Virus record (IMG/VR): IMGVR_UViG_3300032235_001069
Location: 21,693-85,692 of that record
Length of the DNA stretch: 64,000 bases
Strand: one strand, 5' to 3'
DNA from: a virus
In this document: positions 15,255 to 23,665 of the stretch, piece by piece
Layout of the letters: the number at the start of each line of letters is the position of its first letter
How positions within the stretch are numbered: the first letter of the stretch is position 1
Translations under genes and position numbers: made by a program
The notes under the pieces: model-generated
What the model was told of the DNA's origin: nothing
Database searches by the model: none
Seen by the model: only the letters and a program-made list of their open reading frames with translations

Positions 15255-15773
15255 ATGAATATATTTGTATTAGATTCTTGTCCCAAAAAAGCAGCAGAGT
15301 ATAATTGCGACAAACATTTATCAAAAATTGTCGTAGAAATTTCTCAAATGGCCGCCAATTGTTTCGATGTCAATATACTTAAATCTGCTCCACCTAATAT
15401 GCTTGGCCAACCTCGCAAGCATTCTTATTTCAATCATCCTGTATCTAAGTGGATGCGGGAAACAATCGGCAACCTTCTTTGGTCTATCGACCATGCTTTC
15501 GCTCTTGAGCGGGAGCGTATTTATCGCGGATACAATCCACACTTTTCAATACGGTTTATCAATTGGGTTGCTGAGAACTTTGACAAGTCAGTAGTTCCAT
15601 ATGGCGATCAAACAGAATTTGCTGTAGCTATTGCGCCTACAATGCAATGCCGTCAACATCCGTCATTCAATGACGCAAATTCAGTTGACAAATATCGTTT
15701 GTATTATCAATATGATAAACCTTTTGTCACTTGGACAAAACGCAACAAACCTGACTGGTTCACAATCTTATAA
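15255..15773 (+). CDS. Pyrimidine dimer DNA glycosylase-like phage protein
   Basis: A 172-residue protein starting MNIFVLDSCPKKAAEYNCDKHLSKIVVE, with FNHPVSKWMRETIGNLLW and YRLYYQYDKPFVTWTKRNKPDWF at the end. This pattern (CDKH, NHP, W+RE) is shared by a large phage family usually annotated as pyrimidine dimer DNA glycosylase. The annotation comes from distant similarity to T4 DenV and should be held lightly. Confidence 0.7.
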   Translation: MNIFVLDSCPKKAAEYNCDKHLSKIVVEISQMAANCFDVNILKSAPPNMLGQPRKHSYFNHPVSKWMRETIGNLLWSIDHAFALERERIYRGYNPHFSIRFINWVAENFDKSVVPYGDQTEFAVAIAPTMQCRQHPSFNDANSVDKYRLYYQYDKPFVTWTKRNKPDWFTIL

Positions 15774-15774
15774 T

Positions 15775-16209
15775 ATGAAAAAAATAGTAATCGCAACTGG
15801 TGGATTCGATCCAATTCATTCTGGTCATATCGCTTATTTGAATGAAGCGAAAAAACTAGGTGATTTTTTGGTGGTTGGACTCAATAGTGATGAATGGTTA
15901 AAAAGAAAAAAAGGTAAGTTTTTCTTGTCATTAAATGAAAGATATTGTATTTTGTCCAATTTGAAAATGGTAGATTTTGCAATAAATTTTGACGACTCCG
16001 ACAATTCTGCTAAAAATGCAATTATAAAAATTAGATCAGCTTACCCTGACGATAAAATTATTTTTGCAAATGGAGGAGATAGAACATCCGAAAACATTCC
16101 TGAAATGTCATTAAATGACGATAATCTAGAATTTGTTTTTGGAGTTGGAGGAAATTTTAAAATGAATTCAAGTTCTTGGATCTTAAACAAATGGAATGAA
16201 AAAAATTAA
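15775..16209 (+). CDS. Cytidylyltransferase-like nucleotidyltransferase
   Basis: A 144-residue protein with the HIGH-type nucleotide-binding motif (TGGFDPIHSGHIAYL) and a later ANGGDRT in place of the usual ISSTxxR-like signature. Members of this fold (RfaE C-domain, TagD) transfer CMP or AMP to a phosphosugar or related acceptor. A TAATATG junction links it to the previous gene. Confidence 0.8.
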   Translation: MKKIVIATGGFDPIHSGHIAYLNEAKKLGDFLVVGLNSDEWLKRKKGKFFLSLNERYCILSNLKMVDFAINFDDSDNSAKNAIIKIRSAYPDDKIIFANGGDRTSENIPEMSLNDDNLEFVFGVGGNFKMNSSSWILNKWNEKN

Positions 16210-16217
16210 ATTTTGAA

Positions 16218-16251
16218 TTGATTTTTTTGTAATTCCAATTATTCTTTTCAA
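16218..16251 (+). promoter_or_regulatory. Leaderless sigma70-like promoter
   Basis: TTGATT, 16 bases, TATTCT, then TTTCAA and the ATG at 16252. Confidence 0.65.
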
Positions 16252-16515
16252 ATGCGCGAAAACATTATAGAAATTTCAAAAGATAAATTTGATGAGTTCT
16301 TTAAAGAAATTTATCCCAAGCATCACAATATTGAAAGTCAAAATGTTAGCGAGATCCATCGACTATCGGCATTTGAAAAAAATTACGTAAACCAAATTTT
16401 TGAATTAAATTATGGTTTTAATTATGCTGGAATTTCAATAGATAGATCAAATTATAATTTACTCTTAGTTGACAAAAAGTTATTTTCAGTAGCAAGAATC
16501 AAATACGGTATATGA
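16252..16515 (+). CDS. Hypothetical protein with C-terminal IKYG motif
   Basis: An 87-residue protein. It ends VDKKLFSVARIKYGI, matching the tails of the proteins at 25090-25395 (KKYTWAKIKYGI) and 31705-31974 (KKEFIFFAIKYGI). The three may share a small C-terminal module. It is first in an operon from a leaderless promoter and overlaps the next gene as ATGA. Confidence 0.65.
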   Translation: MRENIIEISKDKFDEFFKEIYPKHHNIESQNVSEIHRLSAFEKNYVNQIFELNYGFNYAGISIDRSNYNLLLVDKKLFSVARIKYGI

Positions 16516-16931
16516 TAAAATACATTATATTAACTTCGCTACTGTTGTCACCACCTAAAGCTGAAGGTGGTGTTCGCATTCAAAGCTTGGAGATCAATCA
16601 GCAAAAGATTATTAGCAATAATCTTGGAATTCTGCAGCCAAGTTTAATTATTTCTTTAAATGTTGGTGATTCAATTAAATTCTATTTTCCAGATGGAACT
16701 TTTGAAACTGGAATAGTAAAATCAAGAAAGGAAGAAAAAGATTGCATCAGAGTATTTGGTTGCATCTTAAATAAAAAAGATTCTGGTTTTGGTTTTGGCT
16801 TAACCCCAAATGCTTTTGGGGGCGCTCTCGTTTATAGAGATACGGAAAAAAATAAAATTTACGAAGCAAAATTTGACGACTTGCTAGGTGGATTTATTTT
16901 TCGTTTAAAAGTGCCAAGCGTTGAACTTTAA
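16512..16931 (+). CDS. Secreted hypothetical protein
   Basis: A 139-residue protein with a short signal peptide (MIKYIILTSLLLSPPKAEGG). A beta-rich domain follows (SLNVGDSIKFYFPDGTFETG, GGALVYRD). It probably acts in the periplasm. No family recognised. Confidence 0.65.
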   Translation: MIKYIILTSLLLSPPKAEGGVRIQSLEINQQKIISNNLGILQPSLIISLNVGDSIKFYFPDGTFETGIVKSRKEEKDCIRVFGCILNKKDSGFGFGLTPNAFGGALVYRDTEKNKIYEAKFDDLLGGFIFRLKVPSVEL

Positions 16932-17224
16932 TGATGGAAGTCAAAATTGATTCTCTTGTTTATCAAGATTTTGTCTATCATTGGATAAAAAAAGTTAAAA
17001 AAAAGAATCCAGATAGATTGCCAGAAGATAAGTTGGATTTACTCTACGTAGACTTTGACAGAGTAAATGGCTTAAAACACAAAGAAAGACTTTATACCAA
17101 TAAATATTCTCCAGAAGATATTTTTGAAATTGTTGATAATGGAAAATATTTATTTTTCAAATTGAAAAACAACCTTGACAGTTCCGAGTTTGATGATAGT
17201 ATCGAGGAAATCTATGAAAACTAA
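16931..17224 (+). CDS. Hypothetical protein
   Basis: A 97-residue charged protein with VKKKNPDRLPEDKLDLLYVDF and an acidic end. Two ATG codons stand in tandem at 16931 and 16934; either could be used. It overlaps the sigma factor start by 11 bases. Confidence 0.6.
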   Translation: MMEVKIDSLVYQDFVYHWIKKVKKKNPDRLPEDKLDLLYVDFDRVNGLKHKERLYTNKYSPEDIFEIVDNGKYLFFKLKNNLDSSEFDDSIEEIYEN

Positions 17225-17768
17225 ATGCCTAAACGAAGAAGAAATTGCAGTTTTATTCACAGAATATTTTTGCGAACTTAAAAAATATGTTTTAAATTTT
17301 ACTAGTTGTGTTGATTTTGCTGAAGATTCAGCGCAATTGAGCTTCATGAAGCTTTGTAAAAGCAAGCCATTTTTTGAAGATCAAGAATCCGCAAAACATT
17401 GGCTGAAAAAAGTTGCAAGAAATTCCCTTTTTACTTTGCATAAAAAGAATAAGAAATATATCTTTATTGATCCTCAAGAAAGTAATTCTGAAATTCAAAA
17501 TCTTGAACCAATGCTTGATATTGTCAGCGGCTTTGAAAGCCTAGCTTCTTCAGAAGAAGAAGTTTCATGCAAAACAACTTTAGTTAGTTTAATGAACAAG
17601 CTAACCAAAAAACAAAAGGAAGTTTTGCGACTTAGATATTTTGAAAATCTTACTTACGAACAAATTGCACAAAAAACAAAAAATAAAGTTACAAATGTCG
17701 GCTTTCTCCTTAATGAAGGAAAAAGAAATTTAAGAAAATTCTGGGATAGTTACGCAAAAGCTCACTAA
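17214..17768 (+). CDS. RNA polymerase sigma factor (sigma70/ECF-like)
   Basis: A 184-residue protein with region 2-like sequence near the start (EDSAQLSFMKLCKSKPFFEDQESAKHWLKKVARN) and a clear region 4 helix-turn-helix (LTKKQKEVLRLRYFENLTYEQIAQK). Region 1 and most of region 3 are absent, as in ECF sigma factors. It could direct host RNA polymerase to phage promoters. I start at ATG 17214; the frame's earlier ATG lies inside the previous gene. Confidence 0.85.
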   Translation: MKTKCLNEEEIAVLFTEYFCELKKYVLNFTSCVDFAEDSAQLSFMKLCKSKPFFEDQESAKHWLKKVARNSLFTLHKKNKKYIFIDPQESNSEIQNLEPMLDIVSGFESLASSEEEVSCKTTLVSLMNKLTKKQKEVLRLRYFENLTYEQIAQKTKNKVTNVGFLLNEGKRNLRKFWDSYAKAH

Positions 17769-17775
17769 TTATATT

Positions 17776-18123
17776 ATGATGATCAGCTCTCAAAAAATTA
17801 AAGACGTTTTAATGACTTCGTTTGCAGTCTTATCGGTTGCAGCGGTTTCAGTTTGTTATGATTCTTATTTAACTGACAAAGAATGGAAGCAGATGCTTCT
17901 AAAAGAAGGGTATGCAGAGTACGATTCTAAAACTGGAGATTGGAAATTAAGCAAACCAGAAATTGTAATGTTTAATCTTAATGATCTGGAGAGTAAGGGT
18001 CAAAAGATGCAGCTCAAAATTGATGATTATTTAAAAGCTCTTGAAACAGAAGTGGATAAATTTCAGAAGCAATCAGAAGCCATTATCGAAGGTGTAAAAG
18101 CCTCTAATGGAAAAAAGAATTAA
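17776..18123 (+). CDS. Membrane-anchored coiled-coil protein
   Basis: A 115-residue protein with an N-terminal helix (VLMTSFAVLSVAAVSVCY) and a charged helical C-terminal part (LESKGQKMQLKIDDYLKALE). It follows the sigma factor by seven bases; an anti-sigma role is conceivable but nothing in the sequence shows it. Confidence 0.65.
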   Translation: MMISSQKIKDVLMTSFAVLSVAAVSVCYDSYLTDKEWKQMLLKEGYAEYDSKTGDWKLSKPEIVMFNLNDLESKGQKMQLKIDDYLKALETEVDKFQKQSEAIIEGVKASNGKKN

Positions 18124-18256
18124 AATTAATTTTAATAATTCGACTCAACTTTGGACTGCTGAAACTGAAAGTGGAATTTTTATCGGAAGAGCGAAAGATA
18201 AAGAAAGTTTGTATGAACAAATTTTCCTTTATTTCAGAATAAATATTCACTTTTAA
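18107..18256 (+). CDS. Small hypothetical protein
   Basis: A 49-residue protein, MEKRIKINFNNSTQLWTAET followed by GIFIGRAKDKESL. It overlaps the previous gene by 17 bases and ends three bases before the -35 box of the MoxR promoter. It looks like a small beta-hairpin protein; function unknown. Confidence 0.55.
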   Translation: MEKRIKINFNNSTQLWTAETESGIFIGRAKDKESLYEQIFLYFRINIHF

Positions 18257-18258
18257 TC

Positions 18259-18292
18259 TTGACAAAATATATAAATCTGCTAAATTCTCATC
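18259..18292 (+). promoter_or_regulatory. Leaderless sigma70-like promoter
   Basis: TTGACA, 16 bases, TAAATT, then CTCATC and the ATG at 18293. Confidence 0.7.
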
Positions 18293-19387
18293 ATGAGTAC
18301 TGATAAAAAAATTGACGTAACAAAAACTACACAAAGCAATGCCCTTGGACCATCTGCAATTAAATCTGCCATCAAGACTCTATTGAAGGCCAGAGAAGTT
18401 CCTATGATTTGGGGACCTCCAGGTGTCGGCAAATCAGATCTCTGTTTTGAAATTGGCAAAGAAACAAATCGGAAAGTTCTCGATATTCGTCTTGCGCTTT
18501 GGGAACCAACTGATGTTCGCGGGATTCCATTTTACGATCCAGAGTCTAAAACAATGAAGTGGGCTCCGCCTTCTGAGCTACCACAAGGTAAAAAAGATAA
18601 TCCTATTATTTTATTTGACGAACTTCCTTCTGCAGCACCCACTGTTCAAGTTGGGGCGTATCAGATTACTCTAAATCGCAGAATTGGCGAGTATGTACTT
18701 CCCGAAGGCGCAGATATGATTTGTGCTGGTAATCGCGAAAATGATCGTGGTGTTACTTACAAAATGCCAATGCCTTTGGCCAATCGCTTGATTCATCTTC
18801 AGATGAAAGCAGATTTTAATGATTGGTTTCAATGGGCAATTAATAATGATGTACATAATGACGTAGTTTCATTTTTAACTTGGTCCAAAAAAGATCTTTT
18901 TGATTTTGATCCAAAGTCTTCGTCAATGGCTTTTGCAACTCCTCGTTCTTGGGAAAAGGCATCTAACATTCTAAAGCATGTAACTAATGAATCTGAAAAT
19001 TTAGTTACCTCCTTGATGGGGGGAGCGATTGGCGATGGCTTGGCAATTAGTTTCATGACCTACAGGAAGCTCGCAAGTAAGCTTCCTAAGACAGATGAAA
19101 TTTTAGATGGTTCGCTTAAGAAACTTAAGAACTCAAAAGACATTTCAATTCTTTACGCAGTTTGCATCAATTGCTGTTCAGAACTAAGAGAAAGAATTGG
19201 TCAGAAAAATTGGCTAGAACAAGTAGATAATTATTTTCAGTTTGCTCTTGACAATTTCATGCAGGAGATGATAGTTGTAGCAGTCAAGTTCGCATTGAGA
19301 AATTACGAACTGCCAATCGATCCATGCAAGCTTAAAACATACAACGCTTTCATGGAAAAAGTGGAGAAACATCTCTTTTCTAATTAA
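18293..19387 (+). CDS. MoxR-family AAA+ ATPase
   Basis: A 364-residue protein with Walker A GPPGVGKSD (41-49), Walker B ILFDEL, sensor AGNREND and PMPLANRLIHL carrying the arginine region. MoxR ATPases act as chaperones that load or activate a partner VWA protein; that partner is the next gene, separated by a single base (TAATATG). The pair starts from a strong leaderless promoter. The biological target in the phage is unknown. Confidence 0.88.
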   Translation: MSTDKKIDVTKTTQSNALGPSAIKSAIKTLLKAREVPMIWGPPGVGKSDLCFEIGKETNRKVLDIRLALWEPTDVRGIPFYDPESKTMKWAPPSELPQGKKDNPIILFDELPSAAPTVQVGAYQITLNRRIGEYVLPEGADMICAGNRENDRGVTYKMPMPLANRLIHLQMKADFNDWFQWAINNDVHNDVVSFLTWSKKDLFDFDPKSSSMAFATPRSWEKASNILKHVTNESENLVTSLMGGAIGDGLAISFMTYRKLASKLPKTDEILDGSLKKLKNSKDISILYAVCINCCSELRERIGQKNWLEQVDNYFQFALDNFMQEMIVVAVKFALRNYELPIDPCKLKTYNAFMEKVEKHLFSN

Positions 19388-19388
19388 T

Positions 19389-20564
19389 ATGCTCAAAAAA
19401 ACGGAACAGTTGTCAGCTACCGATAAAATTATATCGGCAAGAATTAAATTGCTATTAAGTCAACCGTTTTTCGGAAATATTGTATCTCGTCTCGAATTGG
19501 TCGAGACGAGACAATTTCCAACTGGAGCAACTGATGGATATAGATTATATTTTAATCCAGACTTTATTGACAAATTAACTTCAGCAGAAGTTTTATTTTT
19601 TGTTGCTCATGAAGCTTGTCATATCATTTTCCTTTATTGGGAAAGACAGAATGATAGGATCAGTCAAATGTGGAATGCAGCTTCTGATTATGCGGCTAAT
19701 GATATTTTAAAAGTAAATAAAATTGGCAAATTGGTTGAAGATTGTCTTTGGAGTGAAAAATACAAGAATTCTTATTCCGAAGAAATTTATGACGATTTGC
19801 AAAAAAATGCTCCTAAAACTGCTGCGGCATACGATAAGTTTTTAAAAGATTTAGCTTCTAAGATTCTTGATACCCATATTCCAATGGATAAGGATGGAGA
19901 GGGCAATCAAAGATCTCAAGAAGAAATTGAAAGCTTAATTAATCAAATTAAGCAAGATATTATTTCTGGAATACAATCTTGCGATTCTGGAAATAGACCG
20001 CAAGGAATTGATCGAATTGTTGGATCTATCACCAATCCGCAACTGTCTTGGCAGGAAGTTATTCGCCAAAAGTGCAAATCAAAAATAAGAAATGATTTTA
20101 CTTTCATGCGCCCAAGCAAAAGATCTTTTCATACGGGAGTATATCTACCCAGCATGCATGTTGAAGATCATATTGATATCTGCATTGCATTTGATGTTTC
20201 GGGTTCAATTGGAGACGATTTGATTTCGCTCTTTAAGTCTGAGATTTTTGGAATTATTTCTGATTTTAAATCTTGGAATATCAAGATGTGGAGTTTCGAT
20301 ACTAAGGTGTACAACGTCAAAGAATACTCGTCAGATGGCGATTCTGGCGTCCTTGATTACGAACCTCAAGGAGGTGGAGGTACTGATTACGAATGCAATT
20401 GGCAATACATGAAAAACAATGAAATAGATCCTAAACTTTTCATCATGTTTACCGATCTATATCCATATGGAAGTTGGGGCGATCCTAACTACTGCGATAC
20501 AATTTTTATAGGTTATCATAATAAGACAACAGTAGCTCCATTCGGTGAAACGATTCATCTATGA
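19389..20564 (+). CDS. VWA-like protein with N-terminal metallopeptidase-like domain (DUF2201 type)
   Basis: A 391-residue protein. The N-terminal half has FFVAHEACHIIFLY (zinc-type HExxH, 74-78) and AASDYAANDI. The C-terminal half has a VWA-type MIDAS set: FDVSGSIG, GGGGTDYE and MFTDLYP. This two-domain design is known beside MoxR ATPases. Together they form a chaperone-like module; in bacteria such pairs insert metals or remodel complexes. Confidence 0.85.
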   Translation: MLKKTEQLSATDKIISARIKLLLSQPFFGNIVSRLELVETRQFPTGATDGYRLYFNPDFIDKLTSAEVLFFVAHEACHIIFLYWERQNDRISQMWNAASDYAANDILKVNKIGKLVEDCLWSEKYKNSYSEEIYDDLQKNAPKTAAAYDKFLKDLASKILDTHIPMDKDGEGNQRSQEEIESLINQIKQDIISGIQSCDSGNRPQGIDRIVGSITNPQLSWQEVIRQKCKSKIRNDFTFMRPSKRSFHTGVYLPSMHVEDHIDICIAFDVSGSIGDDLISLFKSEIFGIISDFKSWNIKMWSFDTKVYNVKEYSSDGDSGVLDYEPQGGGGTDYECNWQYMKNNEIDPKLFIMFTDLYPYGSWGDPNYCDTIFIGYHNKTTVAPFGETIHL

Positions 20565-20935
20565 CACTTTATAAAAAGATTGGTAAAAAATACGTTCCAG
20601 TAAGCGACACTGAGGCTTATTCTGGACTAGATAATGGCCACTGGCTAATTTCTATTGAAAAGGGTTCAACAAGCTGCAGAAGGGCAATTAATCCAGCTTT
20701 TGCTGAATTAGAACTCGCTTGCCTCTTGACAAGCCATAAGCTTGTGAGCTATCTTAGTGAAGTTAGTGCTGGTAGACCCAAAAGCAAATCTTTGACAGAA
20801 AAAGAACAGAAAGCACTTAAAGCCTTCTACAGGATAGCTGGTAAAGATTCTTTGCTTTATTGGGAATATCCGTCTCTTCAAGAAATGGCAGAAAATATAC
20901 TCAAATTAATTGCTTCAAACGGAAAATGTGCCTAA
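20561..20935 (+). CDS. Hypothetical protein of the MoxR/VWA operon
   Basis: A 124-residue protein starting MTLYKKIGKKYVPVSDTEAY. It overlaps the VWA gene as ATGA, so it is translationally coupled. It contains the AGRPKSKSLTEKEQKALKAF segment. It probably belongs to the same functional unit, but no family is recognised. Confidence 0.65.
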   Translation: MTLYKKIGKKYVPVSDTEAYSGLDNGHWLISIEKGSTSCRRAINPAFAELELACLLTSHKLVSYLSEVSAGRPKSKSLTEKEQKALKAFYRIAGKDSLLYWEYPSLQEMAENILKLIASNGKCA

Positions 20936-20993
20936 ATTTATTAATGTTATATTTGATAATATTTCACACACCAAAATTCTTTAAACATATTAA

Positions 20994-21155
20994 ATGATTA
21001 AATTTATTAATTCATTTCTAAATCTTTTCGAAAAGATCTTTAAAAGATGTCTGTTTGCATGCTTCGCAACCGTTGCATTTCCATTCATAATGATAGCTTT
21101 TATACTTGGCATAATAGGTTTAGAAAAAATAAAAACCAAAGACGATGAAGACTAA
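20994..21155 (+). CDS. Small membrane protein
   Basis: A 53-residue protein with an amphipathic start (MIKFINSFLNLFEKIFKRC) and one hydrophobic helix (ACFATVAFPFIMIAFILGII), ending in a charged KTKDDED. It overlaps the next start by 11 bases. Confidence 0.6.
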   Translation: MIKFINSFLNLFEKIFKRCLFACFATVAFPFIMIAFILGIIGLEKIKTKDDED

Positions 21156-21339
21156 AACAATTGAAATAGATTTAAATAAATTCTCCAAAGAAGAATTGAT
21201 TTTTCTCATTAACATGGCTCATTCTAAAGATATAACATTTAACGAGTGTATTGTATATATAATTAAAAGAGCATTAAATGAATTCGAAACAATTGAACGA
21301 GTTAGAGCTGAACGAGCAGCTGCAAATATTGAAGAGTGA
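21145..21339 (+). CDS. Hypothetical small protein
   Basis: A 64-residue protein, KTIEIDLNKFSKEELIFLI then NECIVYIIKRALNEFE. This resembles a ribbon-helix-helix-like DNA-binding fold (beta strand then two helices). Inference only. Confidence 0.55.
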   Translation: MKTKTIEIDLNKFSKEELIFLINMAHSKDITFNECIVYIIKRALNEFETIERVRAERAAANIEE

Positions 21340-21880
21340 GTATTTAGCTAGAAAAACTTTCCATCTAATAAAAACTGGAAAAGAGCCAAAAAGAAAAAAT
21401 CTATTTAAAAATCTATTTTATCTAGCTGGTTTCGGAGATAAATATTTGCAAATATTGTCTACTGGTCAAAAAGGCATTGACTCTCAACTTTATCAATTTT
21501 GCAAAATAAAAATAAGAGAAACTATGGATGAAAATGTTACGGACTTTATGATCCGTAGCATAATTGATGTCTGCGATAAATATTTAAACATAGCTTCTTT
21601 TAATTTTAACAAATCTTATGTTTGGACTTTAGAAATAGCTTATTCGGATGTGCAGTGGGAGCAGATTGATTTAGAACTTCTATCTAATCACTCTGACAAT
21701 ATTGATATTGTTAATTATTTTCCTAGCGTTATAAATTTTAAAAAAATCCCACAAAGCATTAAAAAAATTCTTGAAGAAAAAAAATTAGAATTTGAGGCTA
21801 AAAAAGAACTCGAAAGAGAGCAGATTATGATTGACTATCTTCAAACAAAAGGCTATACAGTTCAAAAAACAATTCTATGA
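21278..21880 (+). CDS. Hypothetical protein
   Basis: A 200-residue protein overlapping the previous gene by 62 bases and the next by four. It contains FDKSYV-like beta segments and an EKKLEFEAKKELEREQIMID helix near the end. No family recognised. Confidence 0.6.
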   Translation: MNSKQLNELELNEQLQILKSEYLARKTFHLIKTGKEPKRKNLFKNLFYLAGFGDKYLQILSTGQKGIDSQLYQFCKIKIRETMDENVTDFMIRSIIDVCDKYLNIASFNFNKSYVWTLEIAYSDVQWEQIDLELLSNHSDNIDIVNYFPSVINFKKIPQSIKKILEEKKLEFEAKKELEREQIMIDYLQTKGYTVQKTIL

Positions 21881-22335
21881 ATAGACATACTAAATTAAGT
21901 TCCAAGCAACCATACTTATCTTTAAATAAGTTTTTATACGAGGAAACATTTGAGTTCGAACTTCATGATTTTAATTCTTTAAAATTTTGGATTCAAAAAA
22001 TTGAAGAACAATTTCCAGAATTTAAAACAAATTTTGAAATCAAAACTGAGAATCATCGATGTATTATTAAATTTTCTAGATATCAGAGAGAAGATGAAGA
22101 TACTTCTTTAGAGACTTTCGAAAAGATTCTTGAAAGTAAAGGTTATTTAATCGTCAAACCAGTATTGCCTATTTCAAAATCTGAGATTAAGCCCCTTACT
22201 ATAGCGCAACTCTCAGAGCAGTTCATGTCGGTTAAACCATTAGATACTCAATTTCTACCAACATTAACCACAAACTATTTAGCAAATTTATTTCCAACTG
22301 GATTTACTTACCTCAACACTACAAATACAAAATAA
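21877..22335 (+). CDS. Hypothetical protein
   Basis: A 152-residue protein. The N-terminal half is a mixed alpha/beta segment (FNSLKFWIQKIEEQFPEFK). The C-terminus is Pro/Thr-rich and probably flexible. No family recognised. Confidence 0.6.
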   Translation: MNRHTKLSSKQPYLSLNKFLYEETFEFELHDFNSLKFWIQKIEEQFPEFKTNFEIKTENHRCIIKFSRYQREDEDTSLETFEKILESKGYLIVKPVLPISKSEIKPLTIAQLSEQFMSVKPLDTQFLPTLTTNYLANLFPTGFTYLNTTNTK

Positions 22336-22337
22336 AT

Positions 22338-22619
22338 ATGAAAATCAAAAATCTAATCATTAGCTCAATTTTAATGAGCGCATCTATCGTTTCAGCTATT
22401 AAAGCTGTTGATAATAAGCAAGCTAAGTATTGTCCTGTTGTTGAGCCAATTGTAATTAATCCCGCAGAACTTTACGCACAGAATAATGAAGAGCAGCAAT
22501 TTATTTTTGAAGAACATTGTCCAAAATGTCAGTCTGGAGTTTTTAGGGCAAGAATTGACGATCCCAAAAACGAAAAAGGTTTAAGTTGCACATTCTGTAG
22601 TTTCACTAAGGCTGAATAA
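22338..22619 (+). CDS. Exported zinc-ribbon protein candidate
   Basis: A 93-residue protein with a signal-like start (MKIKNLIISSILMSASIVSA) and a C-terminal two-CxxC zinc ribbon (HCPKCQSG and CTFCSF). If exported, the ribbon would act in the periplasm, which is unusual. Confidence 0.6.
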   Translation: MKIKNLIISSILMSASIVSAIKAVDNKQAKYCPVVEPIVINPAELYAQNNEEQQFIFEEHCPKCQSGVFRARIDDPKNEKGLSCTFCSFTKAE

Positions 22620-22622
22620 TTC

Positions 22623-22871
22623 ATGATTCCAGAAATAGGTAAAAAATACAATATAAATTATCTTCCTTGGCCAAGTTTTCTAAAAAATCAATTTTTAGTT
22701 AAATATAAAGGCATTGGCACTTATGGAGGAGATTCAAGAATTGAAACCTATGGAATGGAATATGGAGCAGAAGCAAGTGAAATAATTTATTGGTTTACAG
22801 ATCTAGAAGGTGGAAATTCGGGCTGGTTCTCTTCAGAGGATATCATATCTGAATGCAAGGATGAAGTGTAA
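22623..22871 (+). CDS. Hypothetical protein
   Basis: An 82-residue protein, IPEIGKKYNINYLPWPSFLK then YWFTDLEGGNSGWFSSEDI. The aromatic beta pattern resembles small SH3-like phage proteins. Function unknown. Confidence 0.55.
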   Translation: MIPEIGKKYNINYLPWPSFLKNQFLVKYKGIGTYGGDSRIETYGMEYGAEASEIIYWFTDLEGGNSGWFSSEDIISECKDEV

Positions 22872-22880
22872 TACTATTAC

Positions 22881-23261
22881 ATGGATTCTAATCATTTAAA
22901 AGAGTATGGGATTGACATAGGTCTGTTGGTGAGCGGTTTGTTCGGAGCAATACTTCTCACCAGTAAAGGCTCTGCAATGAATCTTCCTAGAACTATATCT
23001 AGTTTAATAGGTGGTGCTGCTTCAGCTAATTACATCACCCCTATCGTAGTTAATATAGCTAAACTGGATAATACTCACTACCATTATGGTATAGCTTTTC
23101 TGTTGGGCTTCTTGGGATTGAAGGGAATTGAATATTTTAGCAAAAAACTTCTCCCAGATGATATGGAACAAATTATACAAAAAGTTGAAATTCCTCTCGA
23201 AGAGGAGAGTATAAAAGAGATCAAGAAATCTAGAAAACCAAGAAAGAAAACTTCTTTATGA
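22881..23261 (+). CDS. Membrane protein, holin-like
   Basis: A 126-residue protein with about three hydrophobic segments (IGLLVSGLFGAILL, ISSLIGGAASANYITPIVV, YGIAFLLGFLGLKGI) and a Lys/Arg-rich tail. The layout resembles three-helix phage holins. Another membrane protein follows with a four-base overlap, so the two may work together. Confidence 0.6.
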   Translation: MDSNHLKEYGIDIGLLVSGLFGAILLTSKGSAMNLPRTISSLIGGAASANYITPIVVNIAKLDNTHYHYGIAFLLGFLGLKGIEYFSKKLLPDDMEQIIQKVEIPLEEESIKEIKKSRKPRKKTSL

Positions 23262-23665
23262 GCGCAATCGTAGTAGTCAATGCAATCTGTAACGTAACAA
23301 CATCAATTTCCTCTTTAGCATTATTGCTTCATGTTTTTGGAGATCCTCATAATGAAATTTGGGATAATAAAATTAAAGCTTGGCTTGCCAAGCTTGGATT
23401 GAGCGTAATGATTTGTGGTGCGACATCCAACGCTTTAACGCTTTCAAATCCACCTGCAACAGAAGTTTTATTAAATGTCGGTATCGCCCTTACGCTATTC
23501 TGGCTATCTTGGTGGCAATGGGAATTGTTCAAGCAAATGCACCACAAAGCAAAAAAGCATGTGGAAAAGCAGCAAGAATTAAAAAAGTCCGAAGAAAAAG
23601 AACAGGTTAAACCTGTAGTTCGTAGATCTCCAAGAGTCAAGAGAACGAACAAAGTTAATGCTTAA
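23258..23665 (+). CDS. Membrane protein, holin-like partner
   Basis: A 135-residue protein with three hydrophobic segments (VVVNAICNVTTSISSLALLLH, LAKLGLSVMICGATSNAL, VLLNVGIALTLFWLSWWQW) and a very basic tail ending SPRVKRTNKVNA. It resembles small phage membrane proteins often listed as putative holins. Confidence 0.6.
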   Translation: MSAIVVVNAICNVTTSISSLALLLHVFGDPHNEIWDNKIKAWLAKLGLSVMICGATSNALTLSNPPATEVLLNVGIALTLFWLSWWQWELFKQMHHKAKKHVEKQQELKKSEEKEQVKPVVRRSPRVKRTNKVNA

